A stretch of DNA of 64,000 nt, taken from JBHFEI01 sp041928815. Lineage in GTDB: Bacteria; Pseudomonadota; Alphaproteobacteria; Rhizobiales; Rhizobiaceae. Under the pieces are notes generated by a model that did no database searches, was not told the origin of the DNA, and saw nothing but the letters and a program-made list of their open reading frames with translations. The stretch is from NCBI RefSeq assembly GCF_041928815.1, contig NZ_JBHFEI010000015.1, positions 14,632-78,631 on the forward strand. Direction: 5' to 3'. Made by a program: the position numbers and the translations under genes. Shown here one piece after another: positions 8,831 through 18,448 of the stretch (positions are counted from its first letter, which is position 1; every line of letters starts with the position of its first letter).

Positions 8831-10351
8831 TCAGGCCTTGGCGGCGATCAGCATGAAGGCCGGAATGTCGTCGCCGAAGCCGACCGGCGTCGGGCCGTCG
8901 TCCTGGTCGCGGCGATAGCGGTTGCGGCGGTCGCGATGATCGTCGTTGGCGGCGTACGGGCCGGAGCGGGCGCCGCGGCCGGACGTGTCGTGCTTGTGTT
9001 CGGCCTTGCGTTCTGTTTTCACGGTCTCGACCTTCGCTGTCTGCTTTTCCTGGACATGATCGTCGCCGGCGATGTCAGCCGTGTGACTGTTCTCGCTGGC
9101 GCGCGGCGCGGACCGGTCACGATCGCGGGAGCGGCCGCCGCGGTCGCGCTCGCCGCGCTCCTTCTTGCCGCCACGACCGCGCGGGGCGGGTTCATGGCTT
9201 TCCATCGGTTCGGGGAGCGCGGAAAGATCGCCGCTCAGCCATTCGATCTTCTGGTTGATCAGCTTTTCGATCGCGTCGGAAAACTTGGTGTCCTTCTTGG
9301 TCACCAGGGTGAAGGCGGCGCCGGACCGCCCGGCCCGGCCCGTGCGGCCGATGCGGTGGACATAATCCTCGGCATGGATCGGAACGTCGAAATTGAACAC
9401 ATGGCTGACATCGGGGATGTCGAGGCCGCGGGCGGCGACGTCGGACGCCACCAGCAGCTTGATGCCGCCATCCTTGAAATTCGCCAGCATCGTCATGCGG
9501 GAGCGCTGGTCCATGTCGCCGTGCAGCGCGCCGACCGAGAAGCCGTGACGCTCCAGTGAGCGGAACAGGTCGGCGACATCCTTCTTGCGGTTGCAGAAGA
9601 TGATCGCGTTCTTCAGGTCGTCCTGGGCGCGGATCAGGTCGCGCAGAACCGCGCGCTTCTCGTAATCCTTGCCATGGGCGGCGACGAGGCGTTGCGTCAC
9701 GGTCGTTGCCGTCGAGGAGCGTGCCGAGACCTCGACGCGCTCCGGATTCTGCAGGAAACGGTCGGCGAGCTTCTGGATTTCCGGCGGCATGGTCGCCGAG
9801 AAGAACAGCGTCTGCCGGGTGAAGGGGATCATCTTGGCGATCCGCTCGATGTCCGGGATGAAACCCATGTCGAGCATCCGGTCGGCCTCGTCGATGACGA
9901 GGATCTCGACGCCGGTCATCAGGAGCTTGCCGCGCTCGCAATGGTCGAGCAGCCGGCCTGGCGTGCAGATCAGCACGTCGGCGCCGCGTTCCAGCTTGCG
10001 ATTCTGGTCCTCGAAGGAGACGCCGCCGATCAGAAGCGCGACGGTCAGCTTGTGATTCTTGCCGTATTTCTCGAAATTCTCGGCGACCTGCGCGGCAAGC
10101 TCGCGCGTCGGCTCCAGAATCAGGGTGCGCGGCATGCGCGCCCGGGCGCGGCCCTTTTCGAGCAGCGTCAGCATCGGCAGGACGAAGGAGGCGGTCTTTC
10201 CCGTGCCGGTCTGCGCGATCCCCAGAATATCCCGCCGCTGCAGCGCCGGCGGAATGGCACCCGCCTGGATCGGTGTGGGGATCGTATAGCCCGCATCTTC
10301 AACGGCGGACGTGACTTTCTGGCTCAGGCCAAGCTCGGCAAAACGTGTCAA
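8831..10351 (-). CDS. DEAD-box RNA helicase, RhlE type
   Basis: About 506 residues with all DEAD-box motifs: FAELGLSQKV and PTPIQ (Q motif), AQTGTGKT (I), PTRELAAQ (Ia), DEAD (II), SAT (III), GLDIPDVSHV (V) and HRIGRTGRAG (VI). A basic, Arg/Gly/Asp-rich tail of about 110 residues follows, typical of RhlE-like helicases acting on ribosomal or mRNA structures. The start is uncertain. The TTG at 10351 places the protein at the family N-terminus (TRFAELGLS), while a GTG at 10390 and an ATG at 10441 are upstream in frame but give unrelated residues and poor ribosome sites. Confidence 0.9.
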   Translation of the reverse strand: MTRFAELGLSQKVTSAVEDAGYTIPTPIQAGAIPPALQRRDILGIAQTGTGKTASFVLPMLTLLEKGRARARMPRTLILEPTRELAAQVAENFEKYGKNHKLTVALLIGGVSFEDQNRKLERGADVLICTPGRLLDHCERGKLLMTGVEILVIDEADRMLDMGFIPDIERIAKMIPFTRQTLFFSATMPPEIQKLADRFLQNPERVEVSARSSTATTVTQRLVAAHGKDYEKRAVLRDLIRAQDDLKNAIIFCNRKKDVADLFRSLERHGFSVGALHGDMDQRSRMTMLANFKDGGIKLLVASDVAARGLDIPDVSHVFNFDVPIHAEDYVHRIGRTGRAGRSGAAFTLVTKKDTKFSDAIEKLINQKIEWLSGDLSALPEPMESHEPAPRGRGGKKERGERDRGGRSRDRDRSAPRASENSHTADIAGDDHVQEKQTAKVETVKTERKAEHKHDTSGRGARSGPYAANDDHRDRRNRYRRDQDDGPTPVGFGDDIPAFMLIAAKA

Positions 10352-10541
10352 AGGGAAATCGATTTCCGTTCCGGTTCTTCGGGAGAACACAGGTGACTGG
10401 GGAAGGCCGGATCGTCGCCGGCAAGGCGCTGATAATCGCATTCCCCTGCAAAGTCAAGAAAACCAGCGGCTTGATACTGTAAATTGCGATTGAAAAGCGC
10501 GTGATTGCGTCGTTTTCGTCTTGGCTGGCGAGAAAAACGGC

Positions 10542-11864
10542 TCAATTCATGAAATGCGACAGTTTCAGGCCGGCGTTCAGGAAGCGCATCGGGTCCACCG
10601 CCTCGCCGTTGATCCTGACCTCGTAATGCAGATGCGGGCCGGTGGAACGTCCGGTGTTTCCGGATTTTCCGATCGTCTCGCCTTCCGCGACCGTGTCGCC
10701 GACATTGACCAGGATCGCCGACAGATGGGCAAAACGCGTGGAAATGCCGTTGCCGTGGTCGATCTCGACCATGTTGCCGTAGCCGCCGTTGCGGCCGGCG
10801 ACGGTGACGGTTCCGGCACCGGTCGCGGCAACGCCGGTCCCCGGCGCCGCGCGGAAATCGATGCCGGCATGCAGGGCGAGACGGCCGAGGAACGGATCGA
10901 CCCGGTTGCCGAAACGGCTGGTGATGTCGCTTGCCGGCGCTGGATTGGCAAAAGGCAGCTTGCGTGTTGCGTCGCGCGTCCGCTCGAGCCGCTCCAGCGC
11001 CGTGTCAAGCGCTACCAGGGATCCGTCGAAGATGTCGGACGACTCCGGCGCGACGAACGGTCCGCCGATGTCGGCCTGCGGATCGGCGGCCGGGATGAGG
11101 GCGGCGCTGTCGAGCGCTTCGTCCATGTCGACGCCCGTGCGCCGGACGATGCTCTCGATCTTGTCGGACGTCTCCTCGGCATTGGCGGTCAGGGTGCGGA
11201 TCTGGTCGAGCTGCTGGCGCTCGATGCCCTTCAGCGACAGGGTGATGCGCGAGAACAGCCTGTCCGCCCGTTCCGAGATTGATTCGCCCTTTTGCGGCTC
11301 GCCCGGCGCGGCATAGGCAAGCGCCGCGACGCGGGGCGCCTGGTCGCCGGACGCAAGGCCCATCAGCCGCTCGATCGCGCCGATCCCGGCGGCCGCATCG
11401 GCACGGCGATCCTCTGTCGCGCCGGCATCGGGCGGGGCGATCGCGCCGGTCGAGAGCCCCGAATCCTCGGCCCGTTCGAGCAGCGAGCCGAGCTTGCCGT
11501 TGCGGCTCGACAGGGCGGACTGCTGGCGCAGCAGTTTCTCGACCTTTTCCTCGACCACCTGCTGGTCGAGCAACTGGCGGCTGGTCACCCGGTCGACCTG
11601 CGCGCGGAGGGCGGCGATCCGGTCCTCGTAGTCGTGCTGCATGCGGGCCTGGCGCGCCATCGTGCCGCCGATCAGGTCGTCCCTGAGCACGAGGTAGGAG
11701 GTGGCGGCGAGATAGGCGATGCTGAAGGCGCAGGCGAGGCCGACGGCGCCGGCCGCCATCCATGGCTGCACGGTCATGTGCCGGACCTGATCTCCCTTGG
11801 CGACGATGATGACGTGCTTTTCAGAACGCTTGCCGAAGATCCGGCTTTCCGATCGATGAGACAC
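10542..11864 (-). CDS. M23 zinc metallopeptidase with coiled-coil region
   Basis: About 440 residues. A short cytosolic N-terminus is followed by a membrane anchor (MAAGAVGLACAFSIAYLAATSYLVL, about 36-60), a coiled coil (about 72-130), a low-complexity linker, and a C-terminal M23 domain with the metal ligands in HAGIDF and HLHYEVR. These enzymes cut peptidoglycan cross-links or act as division and polarity factors. The start is GTG 11864, five bases after a GGAGG; GTG 11870 overlaps that site. A CtrA-like box lies 67-81 bases upstream. Confidence 0.93.
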   Translation of the reverse strand: MSHRSESRIFGKRSEKHVIIVAKGDQVRHMTVQPWMAAGAVGLACAFSIAYLAATSYLVLRDDLIGGTMARQARMQHDYEDRIAALRAQVDRVTSRQLLDQQVVEEKVEKLLRQQSALSSRNGKLGSLLERAEDSGLSTGAIAPPDAGATEDRRADAAAGIGAIERLMGLASGDQAPRVAALAYAAPGEPQKGESISERADRLFSRITLSLKGIERQQLDQIRTLTANAEETSDKIESIVRRTGVDMDEALDSAALIPAADPQADIGGPFVAPESSDIFDGSLVALDTALERLERTRDATRKLPFANPAPASDITSRFGNRVDPFLGRLALHAGIDFRAAPGTGVAATGAGTVTVAGRNGGYGNMVEIDHGNGISTRFAHLSAILVNVGDTVAEGETIGKSGNTGRSTGPHLHYEVRINGEAVDPMRFLNAGLKLSHFMN

Positions 11865-11930
11865 GAACACCTCCGCACGTCAGGACCCGGTGATGTCGCC
11901 CGGCTCTGGCGCGATTACACACCGTTAAGG

Positions 11931-11945
11931 TTAACAATTGCTTCA
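11931..11945 (-). promoter_or_regulatory. CtrA-like box upstream of the M23 peptidase gene
   Basis: On the leftward strand this reads TGAA-N7-TTAACC, close to the CtrA consensus TTAA-N7-TTAA(C). It lies about 67 bases before the M23 start. It overlaps a 16-base sequence, CCGTTAAGGTTAACAA (11922-11937), that recurs exactly at 31821-31836. CtrA is the alphaproteobacterial cell-cycle regulator; binding here is inferred from sequence only. Confidence 0.5.
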
Positions 11946-12022
11946 CGGAAGGTTCGGAGGGGCGACCGCAATCCTGTGCGGCGAGGCGCGTCATCCATGT
12001 CTCGCTTGCGCCGCGAAAGGTG

Positions 12023-12871
12023 CTACCGGCCGAGCGACGACGTCATCGAGCGGTAGAAGCTCGGCGTCAGGCCCGCTTCCGCGCGCGCGACATCGTTGAA
12101 GGGCGCCTTGAGCGGTCCGCGAAAATTCGCGCGGACGAGGCCCTGGAAGGTGGCCGCCGGGTTCTTCCGTTCGCGCGCGCAGAGAAAGCGGAACCATTTC
12201 GCCCCGACCGCGACATGGCCCTTCTCGTCCTCGTAGATGATGTCGAGGATCGCGGCGCTGTCGATATCGCCGGCCGCGCGCATCTTCGCCTGCAGCGCCG
12301 GCGTCACGTCAAGGCCGCGCGCCTCGAGAATGAGCGGCACGACCGCGAGCCGCGCGGTCAGGTCGTTGCGGGTGTCGTGGGCGGCCTGCCAGAGCCCGTC
12401 ATGGGCGGGCAGGTCGCCATAGTCGGCGCCGAGCGCGCGCAGGCGTCCGCGCACCAGGCGGAAATGCTTCGCCTCCTCGAAGGCGACCTGCATCCAGCCG
12501 TCGAAGAAGGAATGCGGCACGGACATGCCGGCGAAGCGGGCGACGATGTCGAGCGCCAGGTCGACGGCGTTGAGCTCGATATGGGCGATCGCGTGCAGGA
12601 GGGCGATGCGCCCCTTCGTCGAGACAAGCGAGCGGTGCTCCACACGCGTCGGCGGAACGAGCTCGGGCCTCGCCGGCCGGCCGGGGCGGTCGGGCAGCGG
12701 CGCATCGCGCGGCGAGCGCAGCGACAGGACGCGGGCCTGCCACCGCCGCGCCGTCTCCTGTGCGACGAGCGTCTTCCGGTCGAGATCGTCGGCCCGGATC
12801 GCCGCGATCGCGCCGCCGCGCAGGCTTTCGATCGTCAGCCCCGCTGCCGCGTCCATGTTTACAGCGTCCAT
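12023..12871 (-). CDS. DUF455 ferritin-like protein
   Basis: 282 residues of the DUF455 family, with ferritin-like helical motifs: LLHAIAHIELNAVDLALDIVARF, FFDGWMQVAFEEAKHFRLVRGRL, LEARGLDVTP and IIYEDEKGHVAVGAKWF. The paired E/H positions in these helices are what one expects for a di-iron site, although the reaction is unknown. The start is ATG 12871 with GGGAG upstream. It lies 33 bases after the peroxiredoxin gene on the same strand, so the two may form an oxidative-stress pair (inference). Confidence 0.88.
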   Translation of the reverse strand: MDAVNMDAAAGLTIESLRGGAIAAIRADDLDRKTLVAQETARRWQARVLSLRSPRDAPLPDRPGRPARPELVPPTRVEHRSLVSTKGRIALLHAIAHIELNAVDLALDIVARFAGMSVPHSFFDGWMQVAFEEAKHFRLVRGRLRALGADYGDLPAHDGLWQAAHDTRNDLTARLAVVPLILEARGLDVTPALQAKMRAAGDIDSAAILDIIYEDEKGHVAVGAKWFRFLCARERKNPAATFQGLVRANFRGPLKAPFNDVARAEAGLTPSFYRSMTSSLGR

Positions 12872-12904
12872 GTGTCTCCCGCGTCCAGAGTCCCGCACCC
12901 GCCC

Positions 12905-13372
12905 TTACGATGCCCTGACGGCCTCGAGCACCTCCTCGGCGTGGCCGGCAACCTTGACCTTCGGCCATATCTTCCGGATCGTCCCGTCGGGGCCGATCAG
13001 CACGGTCGTCCGCTCGACGCCCATATAGGTCCGGCCGTACATGCTCTTTTCCTTCCAGACGCCGTAAGCGTCGAGCACGCCCGTCTCCGGATCCGAGGCA
13101 AGGATGAGCGACAGGCCGTGCTTCTTGACGAAGCGGTCGTGGCTTTTCACCGGATCCGGCGACATGCCGATGATCACCGCGCCGGCCGCCTCGAAATCCG
13201 GCAGCAGCCCGCTGAAGGCGATCGCCTCCGCCGTGCAGCCGCTCGTGTCGTCCTTCGGATAGAAATAGAGAACCACCGCCTTGCCGGCGAAATCGGCAAG
13301 CGAGACCGTTCCGCCGCCGTCGCGGGACAGCGAGAAATCGGGAGCTTTCATGCCGACGCTCAATTCCGCCAT
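12905..13372 (-). CDS. bcp: Peroxiredoxin, Bcp/PrxQ family (1-Cys form)
   Basis: 155 residues. The thioredoxin-fold opening VGMKAPDFSLSRDGGG is followed by VVLYFYPKDDTSGCTAEA, with the peroxidatic Cys at residue 46. Bcp-type peroxiredoxins reduce hydroperoxides using thioredoxin. The second Cys commonly found five residues later (GCTTEAC) is replaced (GCTAEAI), and there is no other Cys in the protein. It is therefore a one-Cys form needing an external resolving thiol. The start is the ATG before AELSVG; the open frame upstream carries no family similarity. Confidence 0.94.
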   Translation of the reverse strand: MAELSVGMKAPDFSLSRDGGGTVSLADFAGKAVVLYFYPKDDTSGCTAEAIAFSGLLPDFEAAGAVIIGMSPDPVKSHDRFVKKHGLSLILASDPETGVLDAYGVWKEKSMYGRTYMGVERTTVLIGPDGTIRKIWPKVKVAGHAEEVLEAVRAS

Positions 13373-13607
13373 GATGAGACCTTTCTTTGGCCGGTTTTTT
13401 CGAACAGGTGCCGGCACCGCAGATAAAACGTGCCCGCCGGAAGATCCAGCAGGTTCGTGCGCCGACGGGGCCGATACGGAAAGTTCGATGTCCCGGATGA
13501 CCGTTTCGTGGTTTAATGACGCGCCCGCAACGCGATTCACGGATGCCCGGCCGTCGAAAGGGCATCGGCAGGGAGGCGCGCGGGATGCCTTTTGTGAAGG
13601 GCGGTGA

Positions 13608-16600
13608 ATGGCTGACATACGCGGCGAGAAGGTAAGCTTCGGCAGGGACGACATCGTCGCCCTGCACGACCTGCCCTCGGCCAAGGCGCACGAGCCGATC
13701 ATCGTTCATGCCCCCGAGGGACGGGGGCCTCTCTCCTTTTGCATTCGCGCGGCGATCGCCGCCGCCTGCCTCGTCGTCCTGGTGCTCGGCACGGCGATCG
13801 TCGCGATCGAGACGGGCATGGTCGATGCGGCGCTGAACCAGCGGGCGTCGCGGGCGCTGAACGCCGCGCTCGGCGAGGACTATGCCGCAACCGTCGGAAG
13901 CACGGTGCTGAGGGTGACGTCGCGCGCCGACCTCGCGCTCGAGGCGCGCGACGTTTCGCTCGCCGACCGGCGATCGGGCGCAAGCCTCGTCACCGCGCAA
14001 TCGATCTCGATCGTGCTCGATCCCTTCGCGCTCCTCACCGGTCACGTCGCGGTGTCGCGCCTCGAAGCGTCGGGCGCCACGCTCGATCCCGCGCTGATGC
14101 CGAAGGGCAGGGCGATCGATCTCACCGCCCTCAAGGTCGACGCGGTGCCGGAGGCGCTCGATTCCGTCTTTGCGGAGATCGACAGGATCGCGCGTATCGT
14201 CGCCTCGAGCCAGACCGCCGCGGTCGAGATCAGCGACACGTCGCTGTCGCTTGCGGGGCCGCGTGGAACGACCGTGGCGCTGGTCATCGACAGGCTGGCC
14301 TTTCAGCGCTCCGATCAGGGTGCGATGCACATCACCGGCGCGGTGACCGTCGACGGCGCCGAGGCACGGCTGGATCTGACGGCCGCCGGCGAAGGCGCCC
14401 GCATCGCGCGGCTCGCCGGCAGCGTCGAGGGCGTGCCGCTCTCGCCCTTCACCCACCGCGCCGGAACGGCGACCGAGGCCGCCTTCGGCATCGACGCGAC
14501 GGCGGCGGTGACGCTTTCGGCCGAAAGGGGATCGGCCGAGCACGCGCCGGCCCTCGCCGTCACCCTGAAGACCTCGAGCGGGGTCTTTGACGCCGGCGGC
14601 CTATCCTCCGCGCTCAACCCGTCGGAACTGCGTCTCGGCTATGATTTCGACCGGGGCGCGATCGAGATTCTTCCCTCCGTCGTCAATGTCGGCCGCTCGA
14701 CATTCCCGGTCACGGGGTCGCTGGTCGACAGGGCGGCGGTCGACGGTGCGCCGGGCGTGACCATCGATCTGCTCGTCAGCGGCGCGCGCGTCGCCCCGGT
14801 CGACGTTTCGGACCCGCCGCTTGCCTTCGACGCCAAGGCGACCGGCAGCTTCCTCGTCGCCGACCATCGCCTCGTCTTCGACCAGTTGCGCATATCGAGC
14901 CCGCGCGGTGCCATGGCCGGTTCGCTGGCGATCGCCTTCGCAGACACGTCGCCGCGCATCAGCTTCGTCGGGCTGATCGACACGATGGAGTCCTCGGCCG
15001 TCAAGCAGCTCTGGCCCTGGTGGGTCGGCAGGAATGCCCGGCGCTGGGTCGTCGCCAACATCTTCGGCGGCACGGTGCGCAACGGTCGCATCGAGGTTGT
15101 CATCGACAAGGGGCGCCTTGCCAATACCGCCGGGCCGGTCGAACTGACCGACGAGGAGCTGAAGATCAGTTTCGACATCGACGACACCCGCGTCAATCTG
15201 GCAGGCGATATCCCACCCTTGAGGGACGCGGGCGGCAGTTTCCTGCTTACGGGCGAACGCATGGACGTGGCGATCCGGAAGGGCACGGCATTTTTTCCCT
15301 CCGGCCGGACGGTGCGGCTGGACGACGGCGATTTCGCCATTCCCGACATCCACGCCAAGCCGCTGATGGCGGAGATGAAGCTGCATGTCGCGGGCGAGGC
15401 GGACGCGCTGGCGGAACTCGCGAGCTATCGTCCGATCGCCGCCCTTCAGCGCACGCCGTTCAGGCCCGAGGATTTTTCCGGGCCGATGACGGCGGCGATC
15501 GGGGCCTATTTCGGCCTGATCTCGGCGCAAAAGCCGCCGAAGCCGCAATGGCAGGCCGAACTGATGCTGAACGGCGTCGCGCTCACGCGCCCGCTGGAAG
15601 GCCGAAGCATAACGGATCTCGACGGCCGCCTGCGCGTCGATACTGACAAGGCCGAACTTGAAGCGAAGGCCACGGTCGACGGTGCGCCGCTCGACGTGAC
15701 GCTCGTCGAGCCGGTCGGCGAGGACAGCACTGCGGTGCGCCGCCGCAGCGCCAGGGGGACGCTCGGCGCGGCCGCGCTCGCAAGGTTCGCCCCCGGCCTC
15801 AACGGTATCGTCGACGGGCCGGTCGACGTGGCGGTGGAGTTCGGCGCGGACGGCCGGCAATCGGTCGAGGCCGGCCTCGGCAAGGCCGAGGTGAACCTGC
15901 CCTGGGTCGGCTGGACCAAGGGAAGCGGCATCGCCGCAACGGTGCGCTTCGTCGTGCAGAAGACGGGGGAGGCGACCCGCATCAGCGATTTCAGCCTCAG
16001 CGGCGACGGTTTCGGCGCTTCCGGGGATCTCCGCCTTGACGGCAACGGTCTCGCCGATGCCCGGCTGCAATCCGTGCGCCTCGCCCCCGGCGATGATTTC
16101 TCGGTCAGCCTCGAGCGCGGCGGGCGCGGCTTCTCCGTTTCGGTCAAGGGTGCGCAGGCCGATCTGCGCCCCGTGCTGGCCAAGCTGAAGGACGGCGATG
16201 ACGCGCGCGCGGGCGGCGGGACCTCCACGACCGTGCGCGCCGACCTCGACCGGGTGATCGGTTTCAACGGCGAGGCGGTCGGCAACGTCGCGCTCTCCTA
16301 TGCGACCCGCGGGCCGCTGATCGACACGCTCGATCTCTCGGCCGTGCTCGAGGGCGGACAGGCGCTGGTGGCCAAGCTCGTCAAAGAGGGCGGCGATCCC
16401 GTGGTCGAACTTGCCGCCGGCAATGCCGGCGCGCTGGCGCGGTTCTCCGGTCTTTACGAGAACATGCGCGGCGGGCTGCTGAACCTGCGCCTGCGCGATC
16501 GCGGCGCCGGCTCCTGGCGCGGCGGCATCGAGGTGCGGAAATTCTCGCTGGTGAACGAAGCGCGCCTGCAGTCGATCGTCTCGACCCCCGCAGACAGCAG

Positions 16601-16991
16601 CGGCCGCAGCCTGAACGACGCCGTCCGCCGCGACATCGACGTCAGTACCGCCTCCTTCGATCGCGGCGCGGCGCAACTGATGCTCGACAAGGGAACGGTC
16701 CGACTCGATCGCGGCGTGCTGCGGGGAACGGAAATCGGCGCGACCTTCCAGGGGACGCTGCGCGACGCCTCCGGCAGGATGGACATGACCGGCACCTTCA
16801 TGCCGGCCTATGGCCTGAACCGCCTTTTTGCAGAACTGCCGCTGATCGGCACGATCCTCGGCAATGGCCGCGACCGCGGCCTGCTCGGCATCACGTTCAA
16901 GCTGACGGGGCCGATCGCCCGGCCGCAACTGACGATCAATCCGCTGTCGATCATCGCGCCCGGCGTCTTCCGCTCGATCTTCGAATTCTGA
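13608..16991 (+). CDS. AsmA-like / DUF3971 large envelope protein
   Basis: 1127 residues. A short cytosolic part is followed by one membrane anchor (about 46-66, IRAAIAAACLVVLVLGTAIVAIETG), then a long beta-rich periplasmic region with the DUF3971/AsmA-like C-terminal pattern, including LWPWWVGRNARRWVVANIFGGTVRNG and a C-terminal MTGTFMPAYGLNRLFAELPLIGTILGNGRDRGLLGITFKLTGP. Related proteins (YhdP, TamB, AsmA) bridge the periplasm and carry lipids to the outer membrane, which is inferred for this one. AAGGGCGGTGA precedes the ATG. The gene is divergent from bcp. Confidence 0.88.
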   Translation: MADIRGEKVSFGRDDIVALHDLPSAKAHEPIIVHAPEGRGPLSFCIRAAIAAACLVVLVLGTAIVAIETGMVDAALNQRASRALNAALGEDYAATVGSTVLRVTSRADLALEARDVSLADRRSGASLVTAQSISIVLDPFALLTGHVAVSRLEASGATLDPALMPKGRAIDLTALKVDAVPEALDSVFAEIDRIARIVASSQTAAVEISDTSLSLAGPRGTTVALVIDRLAFQRSDQGAMHITGAVTVDGAEARLDLTAAGEGARIARLAGSVEGVPLSPFTHRAGTATEAAFGIDATAAVTLSAERGSAEHAPALAVTLKTSSGVFDAGGLSSALNPSELRLGYDFDRGAIEILPSVVNVGRSTFPVTGSLVDRAAVDGAPGVTIDLLVSGARVAPVDVSDPPLAFDAKATGSFLVADHRLVFDQLRISSPRGAMAGSLAIAFADTSPRISFVGLIDTMESSAVKQLWPWWVGRNARRWVVANIFGGTVRNGRIEVVIDKGRLANTAGPVELTDEELKISFDIDDTRVNLAGDIPPLRDAGGSFLLTGERMDVAIRKGTAFFPSGRTVRLDDGDFAIPDIHAKPLMAEMKLHVAGEADALAELASYRPIAALQRTPFRPEDFSGPMTAAIGAYFGLISAQKPPKPQWQAELMLNGVALTRPLEGRSITDLDGRLRVDTDKAELEAKATVDGAPLDVTLVEPVGEDSTAVRRRSARGTLGAAALARFAPGLNGIVDGPVDVAVEFGADGRQSVEAGLGKAEVNLPWVGWTKGSGIAATVRFVVQKTGEATRISDFSLSGDGFGASGDLRLDGNGLADARLQSVRLAPGDDFSVSLERGGRGFSVSVKGAQADLRPVLAKLKDGDDARAGGGTSTTVRADLDRVIGFNGEAVGNVALSYATRGPLIDTLDLSAVLEGGQALVAKLVKEGGDPVVELAAGNAGALARFSGLYENMRGGLLNLRLRDRGAGSWRGGIEVRKFSLVNEARLQSIVSTPADSSGRSLNDAVRRDIDVSTASFDRGAAQLMLDKGTVRLDRGVLRGTEIGATFQGTLRDASGRMDMTGTFMPAYGLNRLFAELPLIGTILGNGRDRGLLGITFKLTGPIARPQLTINPLSIIAPGVFRSIFEF

Positions 16992-17007
16992 CGCCGGTGT
17001 GGGGCCA

Positions 17008-17035
17008 GGCCGGGCGCAGCGCTGGCGGCCCGGCC
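17008..17035. terminator. GC hairpin between convergent genes
   Basis: An 8-bp perfect stem, GGCCGGGC (17008-17015) with GCCCGGCC (17028-17035), and a 12-nt loop lie between the stops of the AsmA-like gene and tyrS. There is no T-run on either strand, so this is at best a Rho-assisted or bidirectional transcription barrier. Confidence 0.3.
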
Positions 17036-17045
17036 TCGACGCGTG

Positions 17046-18299
17046 TTACGCCGGGCGAACGAGGAGATGTTTCTTCTTTCCGAGCGACAGCTTGATCACG
17101 CCGTCGGCGGTGACCTCCGCCGTGCCGACGAGCTGGCGCTCGTCGGTGACGACGGCGCCGTTCAGCCTGAGACCTCCGCCCTTCACATGCCGGCGCGCCT
17201 CGCCGTTCGATTCGGCAAGGCCGGCGCGGACGAAGAGCGCCAGCACGCCGATGCCGGCCTCCAGTTCGCCGGCCGGGATGTCGATCGACGGCAGGTCGTC
17301 GGCGAGCGCGCCCTCCTCGAAGGTTTTGCGCGCCGTCTCGGCCGCCGCCTCCGCCGCGGCGCGGCCGTGCAACATGGCGGTGATCTCGGTGGCGAGGATC
17401 TTCTTCACCTCGTTGATCTCGGCGCCGCCGAGCGCGGAGAGGCGGGCGATCTCGTCCATCGGCAGGGTCGTGTAGAGCTTCAGGAAGCGCGAGACGTCGG
17501 CGTCCTCGGTGTTGCGCCAGTACTGCCAGAAATCATAGGCCGACAGCATGTCCGGGTTGAGCCAGACCGCGCCGTTGACCGACTTGCCCATCTTCGCGCC
17601 GGACGCGGTGGTCAGCAGCGGCGAGGTCAGCGCGTAGAGCTGCGGCGTGCCCATGCGGTGGCCGAGGTCGATGCCGTTGACGATGTTGCCCCACTGGTCG
17701 GAGCCGCCCATCTGCAGGCGGCAGCCGGTGCGCTTGTAAAGCTCGACGAAGTCGTAGGCCTGCAGGATCATGTAGTTGAATTCGAGGAAGGACAGCGACT
17801 GCTCCCGGTCGAGCCGCGTCTTGACGCTGTCGAAGGAGAGCATGCGGTTCACGGAAAAATGTCGTCCGACGTCGCGCAGGAATTCGAGATAGTTGATGCC
17901 GAGCAGCCAGTCGGCATTGTTGATCATCAGTGCGTCCTTCGGGCCCTCGCCATAGGTGAGGTAGTTCGAGAACACGGTCTTGATCGAGGCGATGTTGGCC
18001 TCGATCGTCTCGGGCGTCATCAGCTGGCGCGCCTCGTCCTTGAACGAGGGATCGCCGACCATGCCCGTGCCGCCGCCCATCAGCGAGATCGGCCGATGGC
18101 CGGTCGCCTGCATCCAGTGCAGCATCATGATCTGGATCAGCCCGCCGGCATGCAGGCTCGGCGCGGTCGGGTCGAAGCCGATATAGGCCGTCACGGTCTC
18201 CGTCGAAAACAGCTTGTCCAGCCCCTCATTGTCGGAGGTCTGGTGGATGTAGCCGCGCTCGGCGAGCGTGCGGAGGAAATCGGACTTGAACTCGGACAT
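17046..18299 (-). CDS. tyrS: Tyrosyl-tRNA synthetase
   Basis: 417 residues, the normal size for bacterial TyrS, which charges tRNA-Tyr. The class I signature appears as PTAPSLHAG (about 44-51), QMGGSDQWGNI is the tyrosine/ATP pocket, and KMGKS at 236-240 is the KMSKS loop. The C-terminus carries an S4 RNA-binding domain (about 350-417, ARRHVKGGGLRLNGAVV). The start is the ATG before SEFKSDFL; the open upstream extension of 49 codons shows no similarity. It is divergent from anmK. Confidence 0.97.
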   Translation of the reverse strand: MSEFKSDFLRTLAERGYIHQTSDNEGLDKLFSTETVTAYIGFDPTAPSLHAGGLIQIMMLHWMQATGHRPISLMGGGTGMVGDPSFKDEARQLMTPETIEANIASIKTVFSNYLTYGEGPKDALMINNADWLLGINYLEFLRDVGRHFSVNRMLSFDSVKTRLDREQSLSFLEFNYMILQAYDFVELYKRTGCRLQMGGSDQWGNIVNGIDLGHRMGTPQLYALTSPLLTTASGAKMGKSVNGAVWLNPDMLSAYDFWQYWRNTEDADVSRFLKLYTTLPMDEIARLSALGGAEINEVKKILATEITAMLHGRAAAEAAAETARKTFEEGALADDLPSIDIPAGELEAGIGVLALFVRAGLAESNGEARRHVKGGGLRLNGAVVTDERQLVGTAEVTADGVIKLSLGKKKHLLVRPA

Positions 18300-18448
18300 C
18301 GGACATCTCTTCAGGACGGAGGGATCGCGGCCGCACCCGGACGGCCGAGGCTTGGCAGACATCGGCGCGGCCTTTAGCACTGTTTCGCCCGCGTTGCACC
18401 TGTCTCCGCGGGCGATCTGATCCCCGAGGCAACAAAGGCGCGACAAGG

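Noticed and set aside
12399..14543. Leftward frame (714 codons) across bcp, DUF455 and part of the AsmA-like gene
   Set aside because: It spans three real genes in other frames, and its composition is shadow-like.
14601..16928. Very long open frame (775 codons) opposite the AsmA-like gene
   Set aside because: It is a shadow of a high-GC gene: no ribosome site, Arg/Gly/Ala-rich, no known domain. The forward frame has clear AsmA-like features.
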